DNA of 64,000 bases from Bradyrhizobium sp. BR 10289 (GCF_019455385.1 NZ_JACOFR010000016.1:1-64000), one strand, 5' to 3'; counted from the first letter of the stretch, positions 17,143 to 26,002 are shown. Made by a program: numbers and translations. The notes: generated by a model not told the origin, from the letters alone.

Positions 17143-17967
17143 CTACCGCTTGTTCCAATCGATGATCCGGCTCGGATCGGCATCGAACTCCATGCTGCAG
17201 AACGTGCCGCCCTGGAAATAATCGCCGACCGGATCCGGCTTCAGCTTGGCCTGCTCGGCCATGGCGTGCTCGCGGAAATCCTCGGAGCGGCCGGTGGGGC
17301 GATAGCCGAATTCATAGGCGCGATGGTTGTCCCACCAGGCGCGGTCGTTGAGGGAGGCGCCGTAGAACACCTCGAAATGGATGTCGGGATGCTCTAACCC
17401 GATGCGGCAGAGCTGCACGAGGTCGTCGGGCTTGAGCCAGATCGACATCCGGCGCTGGTCGAGCGGCATGTCGCCGAAATTGCCGATGCGCAGACACGTC
17501 ACCTTCAGCCCGTGCTTGTCGGCATAGAGCGCGCCGACCGCCTCGCCAAAGACCTTGCTGACGCCGTAGCGCCCGTCCGGGCGCGGGGTGACGTCGGTGC
17601 CGATCCTGTGGTGGCGCGGATAGAAGCCGACGGCATGGTTCGACGAGGCGAACACCACGCGCTTGACGCCCTTGCGGTACGCGGCCTCGAACAGATTGTA
17701 GCCACCGATGATGTTGGCCTGGAGGATCTGGTCCCAGGTGCCTTCGACCGAATAGCCGCCGAAATGGAGGATGCCGTCGATGCCCTCGCAGATCGCCTCG
17801 CATTGCGCGAGGTCGGCGAGGTCCGCCGCCCTGAACTGCTCGTTCGCGCCGAGATCGGCCGGCGGCTTGATGTCGGAGAGCAGGAGATCAGGGTAGATCG
17901 GCGGCAGCAGTTTTCGCAGGCGCGTGCCGATTCCGCCCGCAGCTCCCGTCATCAAAATACGCGGCAT
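17143..17967 (-). CDS. udh: Uronate dehydrogenase (NAD-dependent epimerase/dehydratase fold)
   Basis: 274 residues. Extended SDR with TGAAGGIG at the N-terminus, LHFGGYSVEG, SSNHAVGFYPR, and YGVSK (Tyr134, Lys138). Later segments are YGASLNDRAWWDN and a C-terminal FQGGTF. This combination is characteristic of uronate dehydrogenases, which oxidise D-galacturonate or D-glucuronate to the aldarolactone with NAD. The divergent lactonase-type gene next door fits, since the lactone must be opened. The start at 17967 follows a GAGGAA site; upstream codons are not conserved in character. Downstream aldarate dehydratases are absent here. Confidence 0.82.
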   Translation of the reverse strand: MPRILMTGAAGGIGTRLRKLLPPIYPDLLLSDIKPPADLGANEQFRAADLADLAQCEAICEGIDGILHFGGYSVEGTWDQILQANIIGGYNLFEAAYRKGVKRVVFASSNHAVGFYPRHHRIGTDVTPRPDGRYGVSKVFGEAVGALYADKHGLKVTCLRIGNFGDMPLDQRRMSIWLKPDDLVQLCRIGLEHPDIHFEVFYGASLNDRAWWDNHRAYEFGYRPTGRSEDFREHAMAEQAKLKPDPVGDYFQGGTFCSMEFDADPSRIIDWNKR

Positions 17968-18056
17968 GTCGTTCCTCGCCGTTGGTGACCAATTTGCGGT
18001 CACGTGTCTCTAATGATAGCAGGAATGTCCAGAGGGAACGAAACGAGAGAACCGAC

Positions 18057-19028
18057 ATGAATGAGGCATCGTCCCAGGAACGGCCAGGCTGGCGGCCGGC
18101 GACCTATTACCCTGATCCCGCGATCAAAGCACTGGATCCCCGCTTCGAAAAATACTGGCTGAAACTGTCGGCGGTGGAGCGGCTGGCGACCGGCCTGCGC
18201 TGGGCCGAGGGCCCCGTGTGGTTCGGCGACGGGCGCTATCTGCTGTGCAGCGACATTCCGAACCAGCGCATCATCAAATGGGAGGAAGAGACCGGCGCGG
18301 TTTCCGTGTTCCGAAAACCGTCGAATTTCGCCAACGGCAATACGCGCGACCGGCAGGGCCGGCTCGTCACCTGCGAGCACGGCGGGCGCCGCGTGACCCG
18401 CACCGAATATGACGGCAGCATCACCGTGCTGATGGATCAATTCAACGGCAAGCGGTTGAATTCGCCGAACGACGTCGTCGTCAAATCGGACGGCTCCATC
18501 TGGTTCACCGATCCGACCTTCGGCCTGCTCGGCAATTACGAAGGCTACAAGGCCGAGAGCGAGATCGACATGAACGTCTACAGGCTCGACCCGGAGACCC
18601 GCAAAGCCACCATCGTCGCCGAGGGCGTGCTCGGGCCGAACGGGCTCGCCTTCTCGCCGGACGAGAAAATCCTCTACGTCATCGAATCCCGCGGCGTGCC
18701 GACCCGCAAAATTCTCGCCTATGATGTTTCGCCTTCCGGCGACGAGCTTTCGAATAAGCGCGTCTTCATCGATGCAGGCCCCGGCACGCCGGACGGATTC
18801 CGCGTCGACATCGACGGCAATCTCTGGTGCGGCTGGGGCATGGGCGATCCCGAGCTCGACGGCGTCGTGGTGTTCGCGCCCGATGGCGTCATGATCGGGC
18901 GTATCGCATTGCCCGAACGCTGTGCCAATCTCTGCTTCGGCGGCGTCAAGCGCAACCGCCTGTTCATGGCCGCGAGCCAGTCGATCTATGCGCTGTATGT
19001 GAATACGCAGGGCGCAGTGGGGGGATAG
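18057..19028 (+). CDS. SMP-30/gluconolactonase family protein
   Basis: About 323 residues forming a six-bladed propeller. WAEGPVWFGDGRYLLCSDIP is the metal-site first blade. RLNSPNDVVVKSDGSIWFTD holds the Asn-Asp metal ligands, and GPNGLAFSPDEKILYV with PDGFRVDIDGNLWCG follows. Members hydrolyse sugar lactones with a divalent metal. Divergent placement from uronate dehydrogenase, 89 bp apart start to start, suggests hydrolysis of the aldarolactone or gluconolactone formed. No signal peptide is visible, so it acts in the cytoplasm. ATG 18057 was chosen over an in-frame ATG at 17982, which would overlap the divergent promoter. Confidence 0.85.
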   Translation: MNEASSQERPGWRPATYYPDPAIKALDPRFEKYWLKLSAVERLATGLRWAEGPVWFGDGRYLLCSDIPNQRIIKWEEETGAVSVFRKPSNFANGNTRDRQGRLVTCEHGGRRVTRTEYDGSITVLMDQFNGKRLNSPNDVVVKSDGSIWFTDPTFGLLGNYEGYKAESEIDMNVYRLDPETRKATIVAEGVLGPNGLAFSPDEKILYVIESRGVPTRKILAYDVSPSGDELSNKRVFIDAGPGTPDGFRVDIDGNLWCGWGMGDPELDGVVVFAPDGVMIGRIALPERCANLCFGGVKRNRLFMAASQSIYALYVNTQGAVGG

Positions 19029-19044
19029 GGTCTCTCGCCTCCAT

Positions 19045-19154
19045 CGTCATTCCGGGGCGCGCCGTCTTCGGCGCGAGCCCGGAATCCATCGTGCGACAGA
19101 GTGTGCAGATAAATGGATTCCGGGCTCGTCGCTTCGCGACGCCCCGGAATGACG
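19045..19154. repeat. Palindromic intergenic repeat, type D
   Basis: Inverted arms CGTCATTCCGGGGCGCG... and ...CGCCCCGGAATGACG flank inner complementary segments (GCGAGCCCGGAATCCAT with ATGGATTCCGGGCTCG) around a short AT-rich loop, giving a long two-part hairpin. A shortened relative (GTCATTCCGGAGCG) is at 20807-20836. It lies between the convergent lactonase and aldehyde dehydrogenase genes. Confidence 0.8.
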
Positions 19155-19160
19155 GCGGAG

Positions 19161-19200
19161 CAAAACAAAGAAACGCCGGAGCGGTTTCCCGCTCCGGCGT
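19161..19200 (-). terminator. Rho-independent terminator of the aldehyde dehydrogenase gene
   Basis: On the minus strand the 12-bp stem ACGCCGGAGCGG / CCGCTCCGGCGT (plus-strand arms 19173-19184 and 19189-19200, loop TTTC) is followed by a T-rich run TTCTTTGTTTT. It begins 22 bp past the aldehyde dehydrogenase stop codon. Confidence 0.85.
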
Positions 19201-19222
19201 CATGTCGTCCTCGGCTTAAAAC

Positions 19223-20653
19223 TTACGCCGCGTTGAAACCCGCGACCGCCTTCACTTCGAGGAAATCCTCGAGGCCGTACTTGCCCCACTCGCGGCCGTT
19301 GCCCGACTGCTTGTAGCCGCCGAACGGCGCGGTGCGGTCGTTGGGCACGCCCTGGAGGTTGACGTTGCCGGCGCGGATCTGGCGGCCGACGCGCTTGGCA
19401 TCCTCGACCGAGGGACCGTAGACGTAGCCGGCGAGGCCATACGGCGTGTCGTTGGCGATCTTGACGGCGTCGGCTTCGTCCTTGGCGCCGATGATGGTCA
19501 GCACCGGTCCGAAGATCTCCTCGCGCGCGATCGTCATGTCGGGCGTGACGTCGGCGAAGATGGTCGGACGGACATAGAAGCCCTTGTTGACGCCCTCGGG
19601 CAGACCCGGGCCGCCGGCGACGAGCGTTGCGCCCTCGTCGATGCCCTTCTTGATCAGGCCCTGGATCTTGTCCCACTGGCCGCGGTTGACCACGGGGCCG
19701 ATCGTGGTGCCCTCGGCGCGCGGATCGCCCGCCTTGGTCTTGTCGGCGACGGCCTTCGCGATCGCGGCGACTTCCTTCATCTTCGAAGCCGGCACGATCA
19801 TGCGCGAGGGCGCGTTGCAGGACTGGCCGGAGTTGTTGAACATGTGCATCACGCCGCCGGTCACCGCCTTCTGGAGGTCAGCACCTTCGAGGATGACGTT
19901 CGGCGACTTGCCGCCGAGCTCCTGGCTGACGCGCTTGACGGTGGGAGCGGCGCGCTTGGCCACATCGATGCCGGCGCGGGTCGAGCCGGTAAACGAGATC
20001 ATGTCGATGTCGGGGTGCTCGCTCATGGCGGCGCCGACCTCGGGGCCGAGGCCATTGACGAGGTTGAACACGCCCTTCGGCACGCCGGCTTCATGGAGGA
20101 TTTCCGCGAAGATCAAAGCCGAGGTCGGGGTGAACTCCGAGGGCTTCAGGATCATGGTGCAGCCGGCGGCGAGCGCGGGCGCGACCTTGCAGGCGATCTG
20201 GTTGAGCGGCCAGTTCCAGGGCGTGATCATGCCGACCACACCGATCGGCTCGCGCAGCACCATGGCGGTGCCGATAGGTTCTTCGAAATGATAGTTCTTG
20301 AGCACGTCGAGCGTGGTCATGAGATGGCCGAGACCGGCGCCGGCCTGCAGCTTTTCCGCCATCGGCAGCGGCGCGCCCATCTCGTCGGAGACGGCGGCGC
20401 CGATCTCCTTGAGACGGGTCTTGTAGACCTCGATCACCTTGGTGAGCAGCGCGACGCGCTCCTCGCGGCTGGTCTGGGAGAACGTCGCAAAGGCGCGCTT
20501 GGCGGCGGCGACCGCCTTGTCCACGTCAGCCTTGGAGCCCAGCGCAACCTCGTACATCGCCTCTTCCGTCGCGGGGTTGACCACGGCGGTGGACTTCTTG
20601 ACGGCAGGATCGACCCAGGCGCCGTCGATGTAGAATTGCATGCGATTGACCAT
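19223..20653 (-). CDS. Aldehyde dehydrogenase family protein (NAD(P)-dependent)
   Basis: About 476 residues. Family landmarks are MITPWNWPLNQI, KPSEFTPTSALIFAEI, FTGSTRAGIDVAK, the general-base Glu in ELGGKSPN (about 250), the catalytic Cys in NNSGQSCNAPSR (about 284), EEIFGPVLTI and FGGYKQSGNGREWG. It oxidises an aldehyde to a carboxylate. The ATG at 20653 sits behind an AGAGG site; 20641 is a weaker alternative. It has its own terminator and no operon partner. Nearness to the uronate dehydrogenase/lactonase pair would allow a semialdehyde role in sugar-acid catabolism, but that is only a possibility. Confidence 0.9.
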   Translation of the reverse strand: MVNRMQFYIDGAWVDPAVKKSTAVVNPATEEAMYEVALGSKADVDKAVAAAKRAFATFSQTSREERVALLTKVIEVYKTRLKEIGAAVSDEMGAPLPMAEKLQAGAGLGHLMTTLDVLKNYHFEEPIGTAMVLREPIGVVGMITPWNWPLNQIACKVAPALAAGCTMILKPSEFTPTSALIFAEILHEAGVPKGVFNLVNGLGPEVGAAMSEHPDIDMISFTGSTRAGIDVAKRAAPTVKRVSQELGGKSPNVILEGADLQKAVTGGVMHMFNNSGQSCNAPSRMIVPASKMKEVAAIAKAVADKTKAGDPRAEGTTIGPVVNRGQWDKIQGLIKKGIDEGATLVAGGPGLPEGVNKGFYVRPTIFADVTPDMTIAREEIFGPVLTIIGAKDEADAVKIANDTPYGLAGYVYGPSVEDAKRVGRQIRAGNVNLQGVPNDRTAPFGGYKQSGNGREWGKYGLEDFLEVKAVAGFNAA

Positions 20654-20806
20654 CGTTAACCTCTTCTTGGGGGCATGGTGGGGGCGTTTCGGCCGGCATC
20701 CTTGCACGAAAGCGCCGGCAATTGAACCCGCCATATGCGGGGCCAGCGTTGCGGCGGACGGAGGTTATATGAGCCGATGGCGGGAACGTGGCAAGGTGGT
20801 GCAGCC

Positions 20807-20836
20807 GTCATTCCGGAGCGCGCATTATCGCTCCGG
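20807..20836 (-). terminator. Hairpin after the E1-like gene, possible terminator
   Basis: CCGGAGCG (20813-20820) pairs with CGCTCCGG (20829-20836) with an 8-base loop, starting 9 bp past the E1-like stop on the minus strand. It begins with GTCATT like the type D repeat, so it may be a degenerate repeat used as a 3' end. There is no U-tract. Confidence 0.4.
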
Positions 20837-20845
20837 TTACCCCGA

Positions 20846-23209
20846 CTACACCGCCATCTTGCGATGCACGATCGGCGCGCCCGTGGTGAGGCTTTCGGCC
20901 GCATCGATGATGGCGTTGGCATCGATGCCGTAATGGCGATAGAGGTCAGCGATGCTGCCGGTCTGGCCGAACTGCTCGACGCCGAGTGCCTCGACGCGAT
21001 GGCCGCGGACGCTGCCGAGCCAACCGAGCGCGGAGGGGTGGCCGTCGATCACGGTCACGAGGCCGCAGTCGCGCGGCAACGGCGCCAGCAGCTTTTCGAT
21101 GTGGCTGAGATGCTGCACGCCGCGCCGGTCGCGCCGCAATTTCCGTGCGGCGGTCCAGCCCGCATGCAGGCGGTCGGCCGAGGTGATCGCGAGCAGGCCG
21201 ATGTCGCGGCGGCTCTCGCCGATAAAGCCGGTCGCCTCGATCGCTTCCGGCGCCACCGCGCCGGTGTAGGCGATCACGAGCTCGGCATTCGGGCCCGGCT
21301 TGCGCAGCCAATAGGCGCCGTCGGTGATGCCCTGCTGCAGTTCCGGCGTCATGATGCGCTGGGCTTGCTCGATGCTGCGCGTCGAGAGCCGCAAATACAC
21401 CGAGCCGCCCTCGCCCGGCTCGCGCTGCATGTGCCCAAAGCCCCAGCCCATGATCACGGCGAGCTCGTCGACGAAGGCCGGCTCGAACGAGGCAAGCCCG
21501 TCCTGCGCCAAGCCGATCAGCGGCGTTGCGATCGACTGATGCGCGCCGCCTTCGGGCGCGAGCGTGATGCCGGAGGGCGTTGCCGCCACCATGAAGCGGG
21601 CATCCTGGTAGCAGGCATAGTTCAGCGCATCGAGCCCGCGCTCGATGAAGGGATCGTAGAGCGTACCGACCGGCAGCAGCCGCGCGCCGTTGATCTGGTG
21701 CGACAAGCCGAGCGCCGAGAGCATGATGAACAGGTTCATCTCGGCGATGCCGAGCTCGAGATGCTGACCCTTCGGCGAGGCGTCCCAATTGTAGGTCGAT
21801 GGAATTTTCTCGCTGCGGAATAAGTCCGCCTTTTCGGCGCGCGCGAACAGGCCGCGGCGGTTCACCCACGGACCGAGATTGGTCGAGACTGTGACGTCGG
21901 GCGAGGTCGTGACGATGCGTTTTGCCAGTTCACTGTCGCCGCGCGCGATCTCGTTGAGCACGAGGCCAAAGCCCTGCTGCGTCGACATCTGCGGCGATGG
22001 CTTGAAGGTGAGCTGGGCGGGCACCTCGACCACGGGCGCACTCAGACGGCGGCCGTCCTGGTTGAACGGCACGCGCGCGAGGAAGGCATCGAGCTCGGCG
22101 GCACTTTGCGCGAGACCTTCGTACTTGTCCCATTCGTGGCCGGGACGAATATTCTGGCTCTCGCGATATTTCTCCATCTGCGCGACCGTCATCAGGCCGG
22201 CATGGTTGTCCTTGTGGCCCTGAAACGGCAGGCCGACGCCCTTGATGGTGTAGGCGATGAAGCAGACCGGGCGATCGTGGTCGATGGACTCGAAGGCGTC
22301 GACCATGCTCGCCATGTCGTGGCCGCCGAGATTCGACATCAGCGCCAGCAGCTCCTCGTCGCTGCGCTTGTCGATCAGTTTTGTGATTGGCCCCTGGTCG
22401 CCGATCTCGTCGTGCAGATGTTTTCTGAAGGCGCCGCCGCCCTGAAAGCACAGCGCGGCGTAGAGCGCGTTCGGGCAATTGTCGATCCAGGTCTTCAGCG
22501 CCTCGCCGCCGGGTTCGGCAAAGGCCTCGCGCATCAGCCGGCCGTATTTCACGATGACGACGTCCCAGCCGAAATTGCGGAACATGGTCTCGAACTTTTC
22601 CCACAGACCTTCGCGCACGACGGCGTCGAGCGACTGGCGGTTGTAGTCGACCACCCACCAGGTGTTGCGCAGGCCGTGCTTCCAGCCCTCGGCTAGCGCC
22701 TCCCAGATATTGCCCTCATCCATCTCGGCGTCGCCGACGAGCGCGATCATCCGCCCTTCGCGGCGGTCCTTCATCCAGCCATGCGCCTTGACGTAGTCCT
22801 GCACCAGCGAGGCGAACAGCGTCTGCGCGACGCCGAGACCGACCGAGCCGGTCGAGAAATCGACGTCGTCGACGTCCTTGGTGCGCGAGGGATAGGACTG
22901 CGCGCCCTTGAAGCCGCGGAAATTCTCCAGCTTCTCGCGGCTCTGCCGGCCGAACAAATACTGGATGGCGTGGAACACCGGGCTCGCATGCGGCTTCACC
23001 GCGACGCGATCCTCCGGCCGCAGCACGTGGAAATACAGCGCCGACATGATGGTGGCGAGCGAGGCGGATGAGGCCTGATGTCCCCCGACCTTGAGCCCGT
23101 CCGCATTGGGCCGGATGTGGTTGGCGTGGTGGATGGTCCACGACGACAGCCACAGCGCCTTGCGGGCCAGTGCGGTCAGGGTGTCGAGGCGCGCGGAATC
23201 GACGGGCAT
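20846..23209 (-). CDS. Homodimeric pyruvate-dehydrogenase-E1-like / transketolase-family protein
   Basis: About 787 residues with N-terminal TPP, central pyrimidine-binding and C-terminal transketolase domains. The TPP/Mg motif is GDAEMDEGN (AceE has GDGEMDEPE). Other landmarks are GGHQASSASLATIMSALYFH near the N-terminus and LGIAEMNLF with the catalytic Glu in the second domain. AceE proteins are about 890 residues, so this is a shortened relative. E1 enzymes decarboxylate 2-oxo acids on TPP and hand acyl groups to a lipoyl E2. No E2 or E3 gene is adjacent, so the partner and substrate are unknown. The start at 23209 follows CGGAG by 7 bases. A divergent Lrp-type regulator probably controls it. 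Confidence 0.8.
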   Translation of the reverse strand: MPVDSARLDTLTALARKALWLSSWTIHHANHIRPNADGLKVGGHQASSASLATIMSALYFHVLRPEDRVAVKPHASPVFHAIQYLFGRQSREKLENFRGFKGAQSYPSRTKDVDDVDFSTGSVGLGVAQTLFASLVQDYVKAHGWMKDRREGRMIALVGDAEMDEGNIWEALAEGWKHGLRNTWWVVDYNRQSLDAVVREGLWEKFETMFRNFGWDVVIVKYGRLMREAFAEPGGEALKTWIDNCPNALYAALCFQGGGAFRKHLHDEIGDQGPITKLIDKRSDEELLALMSNLGGHDMASMVDAFESIDHDRPVCFIAYTIKGVGLPFQGHKDNHAGLMTVAQMEKYRESQNIRPGHEWDKYEGLAQSAAELDAFLARVPFNQDGRRLSAPVVEVPAQLTFKPSPQMSTQQGFGLVLNEIARGDSELAKRIVTTSPDVTVSTNLGPWVNRRGLFARAEKADLFRSEKIPSTYNWDASPKGQHLELGIAEMNLFIMLSALGLSHQINGARLLPVGTLYDPFIERGLDALNYACYQDARFMVAATPSGITLAPEGGAHQSIATPLIGLAQDGLASFEPAFVDELAVIMGWGFGHMQREPGEGGSVYLRLSTRSIEQAQRIMTPELQQGITDGAYWLRKPGPNAELVIAYTGAVAPEAIEATGFIGESRRDIGLLAITSADRLHAGWTAARKLRRDRRGVQHLSHIEKLLAPLPRDCGLVTVIDGHPSALGWLGSVRGHRVEALGVEQFGQTGSIADLYRHYGIDANAIIDAAESLTTGAPIVHRKMAV

Positions 23210-23291
23210 GGCGATGCTCCGGAAAATAAGGCGGATCATACGCCTGCGGGCGGCACCAAACTTCTCAATTTTTCGCGCCATACCTCTCAAT

Positions 23292-23310
23292 ATTGGGATA
23301 ATTTACCAAT
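23292..23310. promoter_or_regulatory. Candidate Lrp-type binding site in divergent promoter
   Basis: ATTGG (23292-23296) and CCAAT (23306-23310) flank an AT-rich 9-bp core in an otherwise GC-rich 130-bp gap between the E1-like gene and the Lrp-family regulator. The word CTCAAT also occurs twice just upstream. Lrp/AsnC proteins favour such imperfect AT-rich dyads and usually regulate both themselves and the divergent gene. Confidence 0.45.
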
Positions 23311-23339
23311 CGACCGCTCCAGACACAGGTTTCATCCCA

Positions 23340-23801
23340 ATGCCCGAGCTCGACGCCATCGACCGCAAGATTCTCGCTTTGCTCCAGACCGACAGCCGGC
23401 TGACCATGCAGGAGCTCGCCGACAAGGTCGGGCTCTCGGTCTCGCCCTGCCATCGCCGGGTCAAGCTGCTGGAACAGCGCGGCGTCATCTCGCGCTACAT
23501 CGCGACCGTCGACCAGAAGGCGCTGGGGCTGCATGTCAGCGTCTTCATCTCGATCAAGCTGGCGCGGCAGAAGGAGGAGGACCTCAATCGCTTTGCCCGC
23601 GCCATCTCGAAATGGGACGAGGTGCTGGAATGCTATCTGATGACCGGCAACCGGGACTACCTCCTGCGCGTCGTCGCCGCCGACCTCGCCTCCTACGAGA
23701 CCTTCCTGAAGACCAAACTGACCCGGCTCGACGGCATCGCCTCGATCGAGTCCAGCTTTGCGCTCAGCCAGGTCAAATATTCGATCGCGCTGCCGGTGTG
23801 A
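23340..23801 (+). CDS. Lrp/AsnC-family transcriptional regulator
   Basis: 153 residues. The N-terminal helix-turn-helix (LDAIDRKILALLQTDSRLTM, then LADKVGLSVSPCHRRVKLLE) is followed by the RAM ligand domain (LHVSVFISIKLARQKEEDLN, then ECYLMTGNRDYLLRVVAADL). The S-x-S-P-C-H-R-R-V-K recognition-helix sequence is typical. The family senses amino acids. It is divergent from the E1-like dehydrogenase with about 130 bp between the starts, so that gene and itself are the likely targets. The start was placed at the ATG before the conserved LDAIDRKIL. A longer frame upstream crosses the promoter and is rejected. Confidence 0.9.
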   Translation: MPELDAIDRKILALLQTDSRLTMQELADKVGLSVSPCHRRVKLLEQRGVISRYIATVDQKALGLHVSVFISIKLARQKEEDLNRFARAISKWDEVLECYLMTGNRDYLLRVVAADLASYETFLKTKLTRLDGIASIESSFALSQVKYSIALPV

Positions 23802-23887
23802 CGACCACCCTGCTACCGTTGTCACAAGGGTGCAATAAACCCCGCCGATGGTCACAGCGACAGGCACGTCTGCCTTGAGAAGGACCC

Positions 23888-24808
23888 ATGACCGCATCCG
23901 ACCGCACCCCTGAAATGGCCAAACGCGAGCGCATCATCCGGGAGATGACAGACGACCTCGACGAAGAGCTGGAGATGGAGCTGGATGACGCTCGTCTCGA
24001 CGAGCTGCTGAACGAGACCGATACGCCGAGCCCGACGGTGGATCGCAAGCTGTATTTCCGCGAGCTGCTCCGCCTCCAGGGCGAGCTGGTCAAGCTGCAG
24101 GACTGGGTGCAAGCCGAGAAGAAGAAGGTCGTGGTGCTGTTCGAGGGCCGGGATTCCGCCGGCAAGGGCGGCGTGATCAAGCGCATCACCCAGCGCCTCA
24201 ATCCTCGCATCTGTCGCGTCGCGGCGCTGCCCGCGCCGAGCGAGCGCGAGCGCACGCAATGGTATTTCCAGCGCTACGTGTCGCATTTGCCGGCCGGTGG
24301 CGAGATCGTGCTGTTCGACCGCAGCTGGTACAACCGCGCCGGCGTCGAGCGCGTGATGGGCTTCTGCACCGAGGAGCAGTACCAGGAGTTCTTCCAGACC
24401 GTGCCGGAGTTCGAGCGGATGCTGATCCGCTCCGGCATCATCCTGGTCAAATACTGGTTCTCGATCACCGACGACGAGCAGCAGTTCCGCTTCACCATGC
24501 GCATCAAGGATCCGCTCAAGCAGTGGAAGCTGAGCCCGATGGATGTCGAGGCCCGCAGCCGCTGGGAAGCCTACACCAAGGCCAAGGAAACGATGCTGGA
24601 GCACACGCATCTGCCTGATAGCCCGTGGTGGATCGTCGATGCCGTCGACAAGAAGCGCGCACGCCTCAACTGCATCGCGCATCTGCTGACGCAGATCCCG
24701 TATCAGGAGGTCGCGCGCGTCCCGGTGGTGCTGCCGGCGCGCGTGCGCAATCCCGACTATCACCGCGGCCCGGTGCCGCCGGAGATGTACGTGCCGGCGA
24801 AGTATTGA
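23888..24808 (+). CDS. ppk2: Polyphosphate kinase 2 (PPK2 family)
   Basis: 306 residues. Walker A FEGRDSAGKGGVIKRI (about 93-108) and the Walker B/lid region FDRSWYNRAGVERVMGFC (about 153-170) define PPK2. The conserved SPMDVEARSRWEAYTKAKE and DSPWWIVDAVDKKRARLN segments follow. The acidic N-terminal extension (about 20-45, many Asp/Glu) is usual in class I enzymes. It transfers phosphate between polyphosphate and nucleoside di- or triphosphates. AAGGA lies just before the ATG. It stands 86 bp after the Lrp regulator in the same direction. Polyphosphate turnover is tied to stringent and phosphate stress, but no such regulator is visible here. Confidence 0.93.
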   Translation: MTASDRTPEMAKRERIIREMTDDLDEELEMELDDARLDELLNETDTPSPTVDRKLYFRELLRLQGELVKLQDWVQAEKKKVVVLFEGRDSAGKGGVIKRITQRLNPRICRVAALPAPSERERTQWYFQRYVSHLPAGGEIVLFDRSWYNRAGVERVMGFCTEEQYQEFFQTVPEFERMLIRSGIILVKYWFSITDDEQQFRFTMRIKDPLKQWKLSPMDVEARSRWEAYTKAKETMLEHTHLPDSPWWIVDAVDKKRARLNCIAHLLTQIPYQEVARVPVVLPARVRNPDYHRGPVPPEMYVPAKY

Positions 24809-24818
24809 ACGAGATTTC

Positions 24819-24907
24819 GTAGGGTGGGCAAAGCGTAGCGTGCCCACCACCTGTTTCGATCATGAAGAGATCGTGGGCACGGCGCGATGCGCCTTTGCCC
24901 ACCCTAC
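24819..24907. repeat. Palindromic intergenic repeat, type E
   Basis: GTAGGGTGGGCAAAGC... at the left pairs with ...CTTTGCCCACCCTAC at the right. Inner GCGTGCCCACC/TGGGCACGGCG segments also pair, enclosing a GATCATGAAGAGATC dyad as the loop. This GTAGGGTGGGCAAAG...CCCACCCTAC type is common in Bradyrhizobium genomes. It separates the convergent ppk2 and dehydrogenase genes and may serve as a two-way transcript end. Confidence 0.8.
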
Positions 24908-24922
24908 GGCACTACGGCACCA

Positions 24923-26002
24923 TCATCGCCACGGCTGCACCATGATCTTGGTATGCGCCTCCGGATTGGCAAGTTCGGCGAACGCCTTCGCAACACCGTC
25001 GAGGCCCACATCCGCCGTCACCATCGCCCCGGCATCGACCTGCCCCTCCGCGATCAGGCGCAGCGAGCTTGCGAATTCCTCCGGCGTGTAACCGAGCACA
25101 TACTGGACGTTGAGCTCCTTCATGATGCCGAGCATGGGCTCGCTCCTGTCGCTCTCCATGCAGACGCCGACTACGACGATTTTTGCGTCGCGCGGAGCGC
25201 CTTCGAACACCTGCTGCAGCAGGCCGGGCACGCCGACGCATTCGAAGATGATTGCAGGCTTCAGCGCCGGCAGCATCGCCTGGAGCGGAGGACGCGCCGC
25301 CTTCTCGGCGTCCGACATCTGCGCGTGCTCGGCCCAGGTCGCATAGGGCTGCGATACCCTGGGATCGACCACTATGTCGGCGCCGAGCTTGGCCGCGAGT
25401 GCGCGGCGCGCCGGGGAATAATCGGCGGCGACGATCGGGTGCAGGCCCTTGATCTTCAGCGCGGCAATGACCGCCAGCCCGACCGGGCCGCAGCCGATCA
25501 CCAGCGGCACCTCGCCGCCGCAGATGTTCGCCTTGGCCACGGCGTGGACGCCGACCGCGAGCGGCTCTGTCAGCGCGGCATGTTCTGGGGGAAGTCCATT
25601 GGGCACCTCGAGCAGCAGCGGCTCGCTCAGCAGCATCTGCTCCGCATAGCCGCCGACAAAATCGTTGGAATAGCCGATGCCCTTGACGCCCTCCGGCGTC
25701 AGCAGCGCGGGCAGCGAGCAGACATGCGTCCCCGGTTTGAGCCTGCGTTCGGTGCCGGGGCCGTAATCGAGAATCTCGCAACAGAACTCGTGACCGAACA
25801 CCACGTCGCGCGACAGATCCATCGGCGTTCGCCCGGTCTTCTTCGCCATCTCCACCATCCGTGGAGCATGCTGCCGCGCGTGCAGGTCGGAGCCGCAGAT
25901 GCCGCAGGCGAGCGTCTTGACCAGCACCTGGCCGGGACCCGGCTTCGGCGCGGCCATCTCGCCGACGACAATCTCACCGTTCCTGAAAATCGCGGCGCGC
26001 AT
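24923..26002 (-). CDS. Zinc-binding medium-chain dehydrogenase
   Basis: About 359 residues of MDR fold. The catalytic zinc cysteine is in ACGICGSDLHARQH, GHEFCCEILDYGPG holds the His/Glu pair, and the Rossmann motif is GCGPVGLAVIAALK (about 175). The usual four-cysteine structural zinc loop appears to be absent. The segment that replaces it (DYGPGTERRLKPGTHVCSLP) points to a subgroup distinct from classical ADH, closer to threonine/sorbitol-dehydrogenase-like or zinc-free-lobe proteins. It would oxidise an alcohol with NAD(P). ATG 26002 follows GGGAGGAG. Downstream is a type E repeat; upstream, 60 bp away, the EamA gene precedes it in the same direction. Confidence 0.82.
   Translation of the reverse strand: MRAAIFRNGEIVVGEMAAPKPGPGQVLVKTLACGICGSDLHARQHAPRMVEMAKKTGRTPMDLSRDVVFGHEFCCEILDYGPGTERRLKPGTHVCSLPALLTPEGVKGIGYSNDFVGGYAEQMLLSEPLLLEVPNGLPPEHAALTEPLAVGVHAVAKANICGGEVPLVIGCGPVGLAVIAALKIKGLHPIVAADYSPARRALAAKLGADIVVDPRVSQPYATWAEHAQMSDAEKAARPPLQAMLPALKPAIIFECVGVPGLLQQVFEGAPRDAKIVVVGVCMESDRSEPMLGIMKELNVQYVLGYTPEEFASSLRLIAEGQVDAGAMVTADVGLDGVAKAFAELANPEAHTKIMVQPWR

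Noticed and set aside
23091..23339. A longer Lrp-type regulator from 23091
   Set aside because: The extension would overlap the start of the E1-like gene and the divergent promoter. The helix-turn-helix starts directly after the ATG at 23340.
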